A stretch of 64,000 nucleotides of DNA from Lysinibacillus xylanilyticus (GCF_001708185.1 NZ_MDDN01000012.1:57112-121111); one strand, 5' to 3'. Shown: positions 35,719 through 45,103, numbered from the stretch's first letter. Made by a program: numbers and translations. Notes: generated from the sequence alone by a model not told the origin.

Positions 35719-36455
35719 TTAATCGCAATATAAAGATCGACCTGCGCTTCTTGTGGGTTGGCACAGCGTTCATCGTACAGTTCAAAGTCACCAGTGTACG
35801 TTCGTTCTACCCCTGAGTTCGCGAACCAAGCCCAGACATCCTGCCAAGCTTTCACGACAACTTCTACAAATGGACCTTTGTCAGAAGTAAATACTAAATA
35901 GTTGGCAGCTGGCACTGTTTTTACAACCATCCCTTCTGGAGCTTCATCTGCAGCTAATACTTCCATTCCAAGTGTGTTTGAATACTCTCCATTAACATCC
36001 GTTTCATAATCAGAATATAGACCGTATGTTACTTGGTTTACTGGATTAGATATTTGCCCTACTACATCTTGCTGATAAAAGTCTGTCCATAATTGTGGGA
36101 TTTTTGCTTGAGAAGTTATTTCATTCGCATTGCTTGTTCGCGCTGAGATTCCTACGATTTGAAATGATTCTTTATGCATCACAACCGGTTCTTTTATTTC
36201 ATGTGTTCGCCATCTTTTTAAGCTTGGTAAAAAAGATGCCAACATTTGGCGTGCTTCTTCTTCCGCCATTCCATCTTCCTTTAAGTGTGGCACACTAATT
36301 TCGATCATTTCTTCAACTGTCAGATTTGGCTGTTTAAACGCTCCTAATTCATAACAATATGTGCAATATTCCTGACTTTTGTGTCCTTCTTTTTCTGTAC
36401 CAAGTAACGCCTCATCCACTAATGGCATTCCACAGCTTTGACAATAACTTTGCAT
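35715..36455 (-). CDS. Zinc-ribbon protein with GyrI-like effector-binding domain
   Basis: 246 residues from ATG 36455 behind AAGGGTGG. An N-terminal zinc ribbon (CQSCGMPL and CTYCYELG, four cysteines, about 4-40) and a helical linker lead to an AraC-type effector-binding / GyrI-like domain (about 90-246) with FQIVGISARTSN and GMEVLAADEAPEGM..AANYLVFTSDKG. Such domains bind small molecules, sometimes as stand-alone sensors. It lies downstream of, and on the same strand as, a WYL-type regulator, which may control it. No DNA-binding domain is seen. Confidence 0.8.
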   Translation of the reverse strand: MQSYCQSCGMPLVDEALLGTEKEGHKSQEYCTYCYELGAFKQPNLTVEEMIEISVPHLKEDGMAEEEARQMLASFLPSLKRWRTHEIKEPVVMHKESFQIVGISARTSNANEITSQAKIPQLWTDFYQQDVVGQISNPVNQVTYGLYSDYETDVNGEYSNTLGMEVLAADEAPEGMVVKTVPAANYLVFTSDKGPFVEVVVKAWQDVWAWFANSGVERTYTGDFELYDERCANPQEAQVDLYIAIK

Positions 36456-36534
36456 AATTAAATCCACCCTTCGTTCTATTTGTTATGACTATAACAAAGG
36501 AAACCTGACATCTGTATGTCATTAATTGCATGGA

Positions 36535-37455
36535 TTATTTTTCTTTATACAACTGCACAATTTCTAGTGCTCGTTTTTGCACTATCTCACTTATATGAGA
36601 TGGTTCTAACACTTTTACGCGATGACCAAAGCTAAGAAGAAAACCATATAACCATTCATCCTCAGGCAGTGAAATATTAATAGTTGAACTCTCATGATCT
36701 ACATGTTCAGCGCCAAATGATTCTTCTACTAATGTTGTTATTGCCACATCGAAGGACAACTTAAGGTTTACTACATTTTGAGGGTCATGCCACTTTTTAT
36801 CCCATGGGAGTTCGGATAAGTTGACTTCTTTACGCTGGAAGGTCGTCACCTCTTCTTTTAAATTTTTCATTCTCGAAATTTTAAAGAAGCGAAAATCTTC
36901 TCTCCATGTGCAATAACCATAAACATACCAAACCTTCCCTTTTTGGACTAACGTGTGTGGCTCCAATAAGCGATTTGTTATGCGACCATGTGTAGTAGAA
37001 TAAGAGAAACTTACACAATGCGTGTGTTCAATTGCCTTTTTTAATAATGTAATTTGATCCTTAAAAATGACATTCGGTCCCCAAGGGCTCAGGTCAATAA
37101 ATAGTTGATCAATCGATTGTTTCATTTTCTCATCAGCAATGCCTGTTAACTTTTCCAGCACTGCTTCGGCATGTGAATCTTCATATGTTGTTAGTGCACT
37201 TTTGATAGCAATAGAAAGTGACGCGAGCTCCTCCTTCGTCAGCACTTGCTTATCGACACGATAGCCATCAATTAAACTTATACCACCATTAACACCCTGT
37301 TGGCTCATAACAGGAACCCCAGCACAGCTCAGCGTTTCAATATCACGGTAAATAGTACGGACTGACACGTTAAATAAATCGGCTAGCTCCTGGGCCTTCA
37401 CCTTTTTTCGATTGATTAAAATCATCGTCATCGTTAAAAGACGCTCTAATTTCAT
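36535..37455 (-). CDS. YafY-type HTH/WYL transcriptional regulator
   Basis: 306 residues. An N-terminal winged helix (about 5-60; AQELADLFNVSVRTIYRDIETLSCAGVP) precedes a WYL domain (about 140-215; KVWYVYGYCTWREDFRFFKISRM) and a WCX-like C-terminal domain. WYL regulators respond to ligands such as nucleic acids or small molecules. It precedes the zinc-ribbon/GyrI gene on the same strand by about 80 bp, so that gene is a possible target. Confidence 0.88.
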   Translation of the reverse strand: MKLERLLTMTMILINRKKVKAQELADLFNVSVRTIYRDIETLSCAGVPVMSQQGVNGGISLIDGYRVDKQVLTKEELASLSIAIKSALTTYEDSHAEAVLEKLTGIADEKMKQSIDQLFIDLSPWGPNVIFKDQITLLKKAIEHTHCVSFSYSTTHGRITNRLLEPHTLVQKGKVWYVYGYCTWREDFRFFKISRMKNLKEEVTTFQRKEVNLSELPWDKKWHDPQNVVNLKLSFDVAITTLVEESFGAEHVDHESSTINISLPEDEWLYGFLLSFGHRVKVLEPSHISEIVQKRALEIVQLYKEK

Positions 37456-37619
37456 ATTTGTACTCCTCTATTTTTCTATATTAACCGCATTTTAATTACT
37501 AATCCTCTATCTATTTTAAGTATTTTTATAGTTTTATTCATTAAAAAACGACGGGCTACTACAATGTGTAGGAACTCGCCGTTTACATATTTTTCAAGAT
37601 CCGTACTATTCATTAACCT

Positions 37620-38267
37620 TTATACACCACTACCCTCCGTCAGCCCGTGCTTCACAGCATAAAGAGCCGCCTGAGTTCGATCCTGTACATGTAGCTTCGT
37701 GAAAATATTAGAAATATGGGTTTTCACTGTTTTTTCTGTAACGAATAAGGAGGACGCAATTTCTCGATTACTTTTCCCTTTTGTAAGCTCTGCAAGTACA
37801 TCCTGTTCACGAGGCGTTAGTGGATTTAACACATGAGGCGCATTTTTAGATTCTTGACGGTCCATTTCAAGAGTCGTTGTTGCTTCTGGATGTAATGTAT
37901 TTTCACCTCGCATAATACGACGAATAGACAATACCAATTCATCAGGCTCAATATCTTTTAACTGATACCCTGCTGCTCCAGCCTCCATAGCTGGCACCAC
38001 ATGATCACGGTCTGAAAAGCTTGTAAGCATTAAAATTTCTATTTGTGGAAACTTAGCTTTAATGCGCTTCGTTGCCTGAATACCATCCATTTCAGGCATT
38101 ACTAAGTCCATGAGTATAATATCTGGCTGTATACTTTCTGCTAAAGCTACTGCCTCCAGTCCATTTTTCGCTTCTCCTACAACTTCAATATCTTTTTGTG
38201 TTTTTAAGAAAAATAATAATCCACGACGCACAACATGATGGTCGTCTGCGATTAATACACGTATCAT
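37620..38267 (-). CDS. NarL/LuxR-family response regulator
   Basis: 215 residues. The receiver domain has ADDHHVVRRG at the N-terminus and the phosphoacceptor D54 in IILMDLVMPEMDG, with K at about 104. A LuxR-type HTH occupies about 145-205 (LTPREQDVLAELTKGKSNREIASSLFV in part, KTVKTHISNIFTKL). It is encoded 12 bp after the kinase gene on the same strand, so the two are a pair. Confidence 0.92.
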   Translation of the reverse strand: MIRVLIADDHHVVRRGLLFFLKTQKDIEVVGEAKNGLEAVALAESIQPDIILMDLVMPEMDGIQATKRIKAKFPQIEILMLTSFSDRDHVVPAMEAGAAGYQLKDIEPDELVLSIRRIMRGENTLHPEATTTLEMDRQESKNAPHVLNPLTPREQDVLAELTKGKSNREIASSLFVTEKTVKTHISNIFTKLHVQDRTQAALYAVKHGLTEGSGV

Positions 38268-38279
38268 TCTTTCCCCCCC

Positions 38280-39395
38280 TTAATATGGTAAGCGGATTAA
38301 CAGCTCTGTTCCTCTTCCAAGTTCACTTACCCAGTCAGCTGTACCACCAACTGATTTTGCACGATCCTTTATAGATTGCAAGCCCATTGAAAGTAGCTTC
38401 GTGTTGTTATCGATGACGAAGCCTCGTCCCTCATCACGAATAACAAGTAAAATATCCGTAGAAGTGACCGTAATATAAAGTGCCACTTCCAGCACACCAG
38501 CATGACGACGAACATTATTAAGTGCTTCTTGAGCTACTCGAAATAATGTTTCTTCGATCCGTGATGGAAATTGCAGTACACCTGAGACTGTTACATGAAG
38601 CTTCAAGCCAAGCATTTCAGCATACACTTTTATCGCTTCAAGCAAACCATTTTCTAATCCTTTTGGACGAAGCTGCCAAATAAGAGCACGCATTTCTGTT
38701 AAGGCATCCTGTGTTAAATGCTGAATTTCTTTAAATGTTTCCTTAACATCACAATCATTTGTCATCTCAATACCAGCTCTCGCAGTTAAAGTAACTGAGA
38801 AAAGTAACTGGTTTACAGAATCATGTAAATCTCTAGCTAGACGGTTACGCTCCTTTACAAGTGCCATCTCTTGCTCCTGTTTTGTCAGTAAAATTCGCTT
38901 AATAGCTGACCCCATCTGAAATGCAACCGATTCAAGTAATGCTAGCTCTTCCTCTGAAAAACGCACGGTATCCTTTGTTGCAACATTTAAGACACCAAAA
39001 CGCTCTTGTCCAGATTGAAGTGGCACTGTTGCGTGATGTGTAATGCCCTCGTGATCACCTACATTTGCTGATATTGCGCTTTCAATTCGTTGACACTCAA
39101 TAATATTAGAAGCTTTTTTTAATTCCTCATTACGATAACGAGAAACACACCAGCAGCCTCCTTTTTCTAAATAATGGCAACCTTTATACGCCAATGCCTC
39201 CGGTAAATTTTCATGGACAACAAGCTCTGACCGCCCTTTTTCATCGATAAAAAAAATCCAGCCTGTTTCAAAATTTGTGCCATTTAAAAACTTCACAAGT
39301 GCTCCCTTTAACATCGTCACTATTTCAGTTTCTTCATTTAATAACTCTGCAATTTCTTTTAAAATACTAATATTGGAATGCTCATTTTCCCTCAC
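38280..39395 (-). CDS. GAF-domain sensor histidine kinase with four-cysteine motif (AirS-like)
   Basis: 371 residues, no membrane span, so cytoplasmic. A GAF domain (about 20-165) holds cysteines C73, C81, C83 and C101, i.e. CX7CXCX17C. A HisKA_3 domain has H191 in ARDLHDSVNQLLFS and the ATPase domain shows ALNNVRRHA and DEGRGF. Family knowledge: AirS of Staphylococcus aureus is a GAF kinase that binds a [2Fe-2S] cluster through four cysteines and senses oxygen/redox. The spacing here suggests a cluster-binding redox sensor; this is inference. The gene is divergent from bdbC, a thiol oxidase. Confidence 0.85.
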   Translation of the reverse strand: MRENEHSNISILKEIAELLNEETEIVTMLKGALVKFLNGTNFETGWIFFIDEKGRSELVVHENLPEALAYKGCHYLEKGGCWCVSRYRNEELKKASNIIECQRIESAISANVGDHEGITHHATVPLQSGQERFGVLNVATKDTVRFSEEELALLESVAFQMGSAIKRILLTKQEQEMALVKERNRLARDLHDSVNQLLFSVTLTARAGIEMTNDCDVKETFKEIQHLTQDALTEMRALIWQLRPKGLENGLLEAIKVYAEMLGLKLHVTVSGVLQFPSRIEETLFRVAQEALNNVRRHAGVLEVALYITVTSTDILLVIRDEGRGFVIDNNTKLLSMGLQSIKDRAKSVGGTADWVSELGRGTELLIRLPY

Positions 39396-39590
39396 AAAAA
39401 CACCTCTTCTTCGGCATTACTAATTTTATGATAACATTTCAAAGTCTGGAACGTCTGCCTCAGCCATTCATACTTTAGTCTGAAATTCATAAGAAAAGTA
39501 TTTAGCTTATCTTTGTTAAGGTAATTTACTTCTAAAACTAGAACAACTATAATCGAACAAGTACATGGTTATAATAAGGGGAGAATTTAT

Positions 39591-40016
39591 ATGTCTAAAA
39601 AAGTGGAAAATGGCTTATTATTTATTTGGATTGTCTCTGTCGTTGCTACACTAGGTTCCTTATACTTTTCTGAAATTCGTCATTATGAACCTTGTAAAAT
39701 GTGTTGGGTCCAACGGATTTTCATGTATCCAATTGTCATTATGACTACTATTGCCTTTATTCAAAAAAATGCACGTATTGCTGTAACAACTGCTGTTTTT
39801 GCCATTATGGGCGGCAGTGTATCACTATACCATTATGGAATTCAAAAGCTTAGTTTCTTAGCTGAATCTGCACCTGCTTGTGGCGCTGTTTCATGCACAG
39901 GACAATATATTAATTGGCTAGGTTTTATTACAATACCATTTTTAGCGTTAACTGCTTTTATTTTAATTGCAGGGGCAAGCTTCTATTTAATGAAAGCTAG
40001 TAAAACAACAAATTAA
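39591..40016 (+). CDS. bdbC: Disulfide-bond oxidoreductase BdbC (DsbB family)
   Basis: 141 residues with four membrane spans. The first extracytoplasmic loop has CKMC (C35, C38) in EPCKMCWVQRIFMYP, and the second has C97 and C102 in APACGAVSCTGQ, the two redox pairs of DsbB/BdbC. It re-oxidises a thioredoxin-like BdbD partner with quinone as acceptor; bdbD is not in this window. GGGGAGAA ribosome site, own terminator. Confidence 0.92.
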   Translation: MSKKVENGLLFIWIVSVVATLGSLYFSEIRHYEPCKMCWVQRIFMYPIVIMTTIAFIQKNARIAVTTAVFAIMGGSVSLYHYGIQKLSFLAESAPACGAVSCTGQYINWLGFITIPFLALTAFILIAGASFYLMKASKTTN

Positions 40017-40018
40017 TT

Positions 40019-40056
40019 AAGGGGCCGTGTTCTAAGTTAGGAATACGGTCTTTTCT
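40019..40056 (+). terminator. Hairpin terminator after bdbC
   Basis: GGCCGTGTTC pairs with GAATACGGTC (G-U pairs included), then TTTTC. Confidence 0.7.
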
Positions 40057-40070
40057 ACGGAGGAAGATAT

Positions 40071-40910
40071 ATGTTTCATTATGAAATAAATACTAATAAT
40101 TTGACAGTCGAGGACCTATTACGCAATCATTGGCGACTCGGTAAAAAACTGGTCCATGAATTGCGAATGGCAAAGGCTATCACAACAGTTGACGGAGAGC
40201 CTATTCAATGGAAAGATCCACTACAGGCAGGAACTATTATAAAATTTACATTTCCTATTCCACCATCTAATTATCAACCGACACCGGTTTGTGCTATAGA
40301 TGTCGTCTATGAGGATGATCACTGCTTGATCGTTTCTAAACCAAAAGGTATGTCGACCCATCCAAATGATGCACGTGATACCCATACTTGTATGAATCAT
40401 GTTATGGCACACATTAAAGAGCAAGGTGGTACTTATGCAGAGCATGTGCATCGATTAGATAGAGGGACACAGGGTTTGTTACTTGTTGCAAAGCATCCAC
40501 TGGCTAAGTCAATTTTTGATCGTATGATCGAAGAAAAATCTATAATTCGAACTTACGCAGCAGAGGTACAAGGAAATCTACGTTCTTCATCAGGCACAAT
40601 CGCCGAATCAATCGGAAAAGACCGACACCATGCAACAAGACGTGTTGTTTCAAAAACTGGACAGCATGCAGTAACACACTATGAGGTTGTCGCTCGCTAT
40701 AAAAATTCTTGTGTTGTCCATTTAATTCTAGAAACAGGTAGAACACATCAAATCCGTGTACATTTAGCACATATCGGTCATCCGATTATTGGTGATACGA
40801 TGTATGGCGCAAGAGAAACTGCAAGTGGTGACTATGAACTCCATGCCATTCAATTGGAATTCGAGCATCCATTTTTAAATAAACAAATCGTTGTAAAAGA
40901 TCAGAAGTAA
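40071..40910 (+). CDS. RluA-family pseudouridine synthase
   Basis: 279 residues. An N-terminal S4-like region (about 10-65) is followed by the catalytic domain with HRLDRGTQGLLLVAKH, where the aspartate in RLD is the nucleophile (about residue 127), and the conserved ETGRTHQIRVHLAHIGHPI. Family members modify uridines of 23S rRNA or tRNA; which site is targeted cannot be told. B. subtilis has similar paralogues such as YhcT. Complete in length, with a ribosome site GGAGGAAG. Confidence 0.88.
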   Translation: MFHYEINTNNLTVEDLLRNHWRLGKKLVHELRMAKAITTVDGEPIQWKDPLQAGTIIKFTFPIPPSNYQPTPVCAIDVVYEDDHCLIVSKPKGMSTHPNDARDTHTCMNHVMAHIKEQGGTYAEHVHRLDRGTQGLLLVAKHPLAKSIFDRMIEEKSIIRTYAAEVQGNLRSSSGTIAESIGKDRHHATRRVVSKTGQHAVTHYEVVARYKNSCVVHLILETGRTHQIRVHLAHIGHPIIGDTMYGARETASGDYELHAIQLEFEHPFLNKQIVVKDQK

Positions 40911-40917
40911 TTACCGC

Positions 40918-40973
40918 ACTGCACGTCCCATTGTTAGACATTAGCTAACAATGGGACGTGCAGTTTTTTTATG
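40918..40973 (+). terminator. Strong hairpin terminator
   Basis: A 20-bp perfect stem starting ACTGCACGTCCCATTGTTAG, 6-7 base loop, then TTTTTTT. Confidence 0.95.
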
Positions 40974-41007
40974 CCTTTAGTTAAAGTCTTTTTACTTAAA
41001 ATCGGCT

Positions 41008-41296
41008 CATCACATAACGTGTGGTTGATTTCCGTTCCGACTGGGCGCTTTGGTGCTGTCGCTTCGCTTTCGCACAGACAAAACATTTGCCGCTACCGCT
41101 TCGCTTTCGCGCAGATAAAACATTTGTTGCTGCCGCTTCGCTTTCGCGCAGATAAAACATTTGTTGCTGTCGCTTCGCTTTCGCACAGATAAAACATTTG
41201 CCGCTGCCGCTTCGCTTTCGCACAGATAAAATATTTGCCGCTGACACTTCGCTTTCGATCCCCAAGGAGTCGCCCAGCCTCCACTCCAATCAACTT
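41008..41296. mobile_element. MITE-like element A, copy 3
   Basis: Left end CATCACATAACGTGTGG then TTGATTTCCGTTCCGACTGG; right end CCCCAAGGAGTCGCCCAGCC then CCACTCCAATCAACTT. The ends are imperfect inverted repeats. The interior is six 37-bp tandem units with CGCTTCGCTTTCGC and CAGATAAAACATTTG. This is the clearest copy. Confidence 0.8.
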
Positions 41297-41501
41297 ATAT
41301 ACAAGGCATATATCTTAATACTTTTGGTAAAGAGCCTAATAATTCTATAAAAGTATAAATATATCATTTACCATTTCTTCGTTTATTTTTTACAGTAAAT
41401 TTAATATGCATTTCCATTATTGGTAATGACGATGGATTTCTTTCATGATAGAATAGAGTAAATTGTCAGTCATCTGACATATTATGAGGAGGAATTTATT
41501 G

Positions 41502-43676
41502 ATGAAATGGGTTAAAAGCATTGCTGCAACAACTCTAGCTGCGAGTTTACTAGCTACACCCGGTTTTGCTGCACACGCTGCAGAAACAACACCAACAGCT
41601 AAGAAGGATGATTTCAAGTTAACAATTCTACACTCTAATGATACGCATGCACACGTTGAAGCTGCTCCACAGCGTGCAACAAAAGTAAAAGAACTTCGTG
41701 CTGCAAATCCAAACTCACTTCTTTTAGATGCTGGTGATGTTTTCTCTGGTACTCTCTACTTCAATCAATTTTCTGGAGAAGTTGATATGAAGTTAATGAA
41801 CTCTATGGGCTACGATGCAATGGTATTTGGTAACCATGAGTTCGATTTAGGCTCAAGCCCAGAAGGACATGCTGCACTTGCGAAATTTGTTAAGGGAGCA
41901 GATTTCCCATTACTAGGGGCTAACTTAGATTTCTCAAAAGATTCTTTATTTGACGGGTTACAATTCCAAACAGTTACAAAAGACTTTGAAAAAGGTAAAA
42001 TTTATAACGGTATTATTAAAGAAGTCGATGGTGAAAAAGTAGGTATTTTCGGTTTAACAACTGAAGAAACACCTTCCATTTCAAGCGTTGCTAATGTTCA
42101 ATTTGCAAACTATATTGACTCTGCGAAAAAAACAGTAGCAGAATTTGAAAAACAAGGTGTGAACAAAATTATCGCACTAACACATTTAGGCTTTGATGAT
42201 TCAAAAGATTTCGATAACGATCAATTACTAGCTTCAACTGTAGAAGGTATTGATGTAATCGTAGGTGGTCATACACATACAAAATTAGACAAGCCTGTGA
42301 AAGCAGAAACATCATTCAAGGATCCTACAATTATCGTTCAAACAGGTCAATATAGCGAAAATTTAGGTGAACTAGATTTAACATTCAACGATAACGGTGC
42401 AGTTGTTGACTATTTTGGTCAATTACATGCTTTAAATGATAAAGAAAAACCAGTAGCAGCAGATCCAGAGGCAGCTAAACTTTTAGCTCCATATTCTGAA
42501 AAAATTACTGCAGTTAAACAACAATCAACAGGCAATACTGCTGTGTCGACACTAGATGGCAAACGTGGTCTTTGGGGCGTACGTGCTGGCGAAACTAATC
42601 TTGGTAACTTAATTACTGATGGTATGCTTGCGGGTGCAAAGAAAATTGATCCAGAAGTACAATTTGCATTCCAAAATGGCGGTGGTATCCGTGCAAGTAT
42701 TGACACAGGAGATATCACTGTTGGTGAAGTCATGACAGTTATGCCATTCGGTAATGCGCTTGGTATCGTAAAATTAACGGGTGCCGAAATCTACGAAATT
42801 GTAGAACATAGTGTAAAAGAGTTCCCGAAAGAATTCGGTGGCTTCCTACACTTCTCAGGTTTACAAGTAGAGTTTGATGGCAAAGCACCAGCTGGTAAAC
42901 GTGTAAAATCTATTAAATTAAATGGTAAAGAGCTAGATAAAGCAGCATACTATAAAGCTGCAACAAATACATTTACTGCTAAAGGTGGAGACGGCTACGA
43001 AACACTTGCAAAAGTATATGCTGATGGTCGTGTAAGTGAACCTGGTACAATTGACTATGAAATGTTTATCCAACACTTAGATACACTGAAAAAAGTTGAT
43101 CCAAAAGTAGAAGGTCGTATTATTGCCACAATTCCATTTACGGATATTGCAAAAGGCTCGGAAACAGAAGGCTATGTTCGTGATCTTTATTACCGTGATT
43201 TAACAAAAGGTACTTCTGCAACAACATATTCACCAAACGCAAACTTAACTCGTGCTCAAGCTGCATCATTTATCTCACGTGCATTACATCTTGAAGCTAA
43301 AGGTCAAGCAACATTCACGGATATTGCTAAATTAAATCCTGCAACACAAAAAGAAATTACAGCACTTGCTGAGGCTGGAATTGTACAAGGTGTAAATGGT
43401 AAATTCAATCCTGATGCAAAAGTAACTCGTGCTCAACTTGCATTAATGTTTGCTCGTGCATACGACCTACAACATGATGCAAAAACTGGTTTAAAAGCTG
43501 ATTTCAGTGATATTTCTAAATACGACGCTGAAACACAAAATGCTATCGCACTTATGAAAGACTTAAAGATTGTTAGCGGCGCAAACGGCAAATTTATGCC
43601 TGGTAACAACGCTACACGTGCACATATGGCAAAAATGCTTTCTAACTACATTCCTTATGTAAAAGAATCTAAATAA
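41502..43676 (+). CDS. 5'-nucleotidase with three SLH domains (surface-anchored)
   Basis: 724 residues from ATG 41502 (GAGGAGGA upstream; an ATG at 41484 precedes that site). A Sec signal ends near AAHA/A at about 28. The metallophosphatase domain carries LHSNDTHAHVE, DAGDVFSGT, GNHEFDLG and GGHTHTK; the 5_nucleotid_C domain carries NLITDGML, FQNGGGIRASIDTGDI and GDGYETL. Three SLH repeats (about 550-724; FTDIAKGS, FTDIAKLN, FSDISKYD openings) should bind pyruvylated cell-wall polymer. It likely releases phosphate and nucleosides outside the cell. SLH anchoring suggests an S-layer-type envelope. Confidence 0.93.
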   Translation: MKWVKSIAATTLAASLLATPGFAAHAAETTPTAKKDDFKLTILHSNDTHAHVEAAPQRATKVKELRAANPNSLLLDAGDVFSGTLYFNQFSGEVDMKLMNSMGYDAMVFGNHEFDLGSSPEGHAALAKFVKGADFPLLGANLDFSKDSLFDGLQFQTVTKDFEKGKIYNGIIKEVDGEKVGIFGLTTEETPSISSVANVQFANYIDSAKKTVAEFEKQGVNKIIALTHLGFDDSKDFDNDQLLASTVEGIDVIVGGHTHTKLDKPVKAETSFKDPTIIVQTGQYSENLGELDLTFNDNGAVVDYFGQLHALNDKEKPVAADPEAAKLLAPYSEKITAVKQQSTGNTAVSTLDGKRGLWGVRAGETNLGNLITDGMLAGAKKIDPEVQFAFQNGGGIRASIDTGDITVGEVMTVMPFGNALGIVKLTGAEIYEIVEHSVKEFPKEFGGFLHFSGLQVEFDGKAPAGKRVKSIKLNGKELDKAAYYKAATNTFTAKGGDGYETLAKVYADGRVSEPGTIDYEMFIQHLDTLKKVDPKVEGRIIATIPFTDIAKGSETEGYVRDLYYRDLTKGTSATTYSPNANLTRAQAASFISRALHLEAKGQATFTDIAKLNPATQKEITALAEAGIVQGVNGKFNPDAKVTRAQLALMFARAYDLQHDAKTGLKADFSDISKYDAETQNAIALMKDLKIVSGANGKFMPGNNATRAHMAKMLSNYIPYVKESK

Positions 43677-43684
43677 TATTATTA

Positions 43685-43722
43685 AGAATCCCGTTTCTCT
43701 AATTAGAGAGCGGGATTTCTAT
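43685..43722 (+). terminator. Hairpin terminator between convergent genes
   Basis: AATCCCGTTTCTCT pairs with AGAGAGCGGGATT, then TCTATT. Confidence 0.88.
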
Positions 43723-44552
43723 TAGAAATTAAATTTAAAATGATCTGGGTCCTGCCCAAATCGTTCATTGCGATTTAACGCAGCCATTTTATCCATTTGC
43801 GCTACTGTTAATTCGAAATCGAAAACCTGTGCGTTTTCCTCAATACGACTAGGTGTAACAGATTTCGGAATAACAAGTGTATCATTTTGTAAATGCCAGC
43901 GAAGCACTACCTGTGCAGCTGTCTTCCCTATTTCGCGCCCAATTTCCATAATCGTTGGATGATCAAGGACACCACCACGACCTAATGGAGACCATGCCGT
44001 AACAGCAATTCCATGCTCGCTACAATATGCTCTTAATGCGTCTTGCTGTAGATATGGATGCACCTCTACTTGGTTAACCATTGGTGCAATATTTGCTTTG
44101 GCTAATAACTTTTGCAAATGATGCTCATGGTGATTTGAGACACCTGTTGCACGAATTAATTTTTCATCATATAAACGTTCAATTGCTCTATACGTTTCTT
44201 CAAATGTTTCTGGTACTGCCCAATGAGTTAAATATAAATCTAAATAATCCATATTTAACTTTTTCAATGAGACTTCAAATGCTCGTAATGTTTCATCATA
44301 GCCTTGGTCATTATTCCAGACCTTTGTCGTCACAAAAATATCCTCACGTTTAACGCCTGAATGACGAATAGCTTCGCCCACCTCAGCCTCATTACCATAA
44401 AGAGAAGCCGTATCAATAGCTCGGTAGCCAAATTTAAGAGCTATATCAATGGCATTCAAAGTTTCATCACGCTCTGTCATTTTATAGACACCTAAGCCAA
44501 AGCGAGGCATTTCCACACCATTTGCTAACGTTTTTGTTGAATGTAAATTCAA
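43722..44552 (-). CDS. Aldo/keto reductase (YvgN/YtbE type)
   Basis: 276 residues from a TTG start at 44552, chosen for AAAGGGG 9 bases upstream and because it gives the 276-residue length of B. subtilis YvgN; the frame is open to 44591. Family signs: GVEMPRFGLGVYKM, the catalytic Asp-Tyr-Lys-His set in GYRAIDTASLYGNE, VTTKVWN and LYLTHWAVP, and the NADP-binding WSPLGRGG and IPKSVTPSRIEENAQVFDF. It reduces aldehydes such as methylglyoxal with NADPH. Confidence 0.88.
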   Translation of the reverse strand: MNLHSTKTLANGVEMPRFGLGVYKMTERDETLNAIDIALKFGYRAIDTASLYGNEAEVGEAIRHSGVKREDIFVTTKVWNNDQGYDETLRAFEVSLKKLNMDYLDLYLTHWAVPETFEETYRAIERLYDEKLIRATGVSNHHEHHLQKLLAKANIAPMVNQVEVHPYLQQDALRAYCSEHGIAVTAWSPLGRGGVLDHPTIMEIGREIGKTAAQVVLRWHLQNDTLVIPKSVTPSRIEENAQVFDFELTVAQMDKMAALNRNERFGQDPDHFKFNF

Positions 44553-44636
44553 AAATAACAACCCCTTTCTTTTCCTAGTTCCATTATACAAAAAATTGGT
44601 TTTAAGAAATATAAGGAAAATTTTCGGGGCAATTTC

Positions 44637-44813
44637 TTATTGTTTTTTTGCTTTCTCTTCAAGATCATCTACTTGGATAGGATCTGGAATTCGATCGTCT
44701 TCCGCAAGCTCCAGACCATCACGTAAATGCTCCATTTGCTTTCCTAAATCCTTTAAATCTTGAAAGTTTCTAGCCATTGTACCGTTTTCGATATTCGGAA
44801 CCTTTTTTTCCAT
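44637..44813 (-). CDS. Small hydrophilic protein, unknown
   Basis: 58 residues from ATG 44813 behind GAGAGGTG. Highly charged: MEKKVPNIENGTMARNF, FQDLKDLGKQMEHLRDGLEL and a tail IPDPIQVDDLEEKAKKQ. Helical in the middle, no cysteines. It has a good ribosome site. I do not recognise it; some spore-coat or spore-associated proteins have this character, but that is speculation. Confidence 0.6.
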   Translation of the reverse strand: MEKKVPNIENGTMARNFQDLKDLGKQMEHLRDGLELAEDDRIPDPIQVDDLEEKAKKQ

Positions 44814-44958
44814 TATCATCACCTCTCTTATAGTTTTCCCGAAATAGTTATTTCTGAACCATTTCTGACATATTTTATTCCGCTATGTCGTTTCATTTTT
44901 ATAGTAGATAGGCTATACTAAGTGGAGATGTCTTTATAAACATGAGGAGGGTTCTTCC

Positions 44959-45051
44959 ATGAGTTTACTATTAATTATTGGTGTAACTGTAGCGTTCTTA
45001 GCTGCTATTTTCACTGCTGGTTACGAAGGCGACTACAGAGCAGACAAATAA
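44959..45051 (+). CDS. 30-residue membrane microprotein
   Basis: MSLLLIIGVTVAFLAAIFTA is one membrane span followed by GYEGDYRADK. AGGAGGG lies 7 bases before the ATG and a strong terminator follows the stop after 7 bp, so the unit is tightly organised. Too short for routine calling. Function unknown; single-span microproteins of this size often attach to larger membrane complexes. Confidence 0.75.
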   Translation: MSLLLIIGVTVAFLAAIFTAGYEGDYRADK

Positions 45052-45058
45052 TACCTCA

Positions 45059-45103
45059 AGAAATCACTAAGCATGCATATGCTTAGTGATTTTCTTTTTT
45101 TTG
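45059..45103 (+). terminator. Hairpin terminator of the microprotein gene
   Basis: AAATCACTAAGCAT pairs with ATGCTTAGTGATTT, then TCTTTTTTTT. Confidence 0.93.

Noticed and set aside
40996..41293. Frames of 66-97 codons inside element A copy 3 (CAKAKRQ-type repeats)
   Set aside because: Translation of 37-bp units shifting through frames; no ribosome site.
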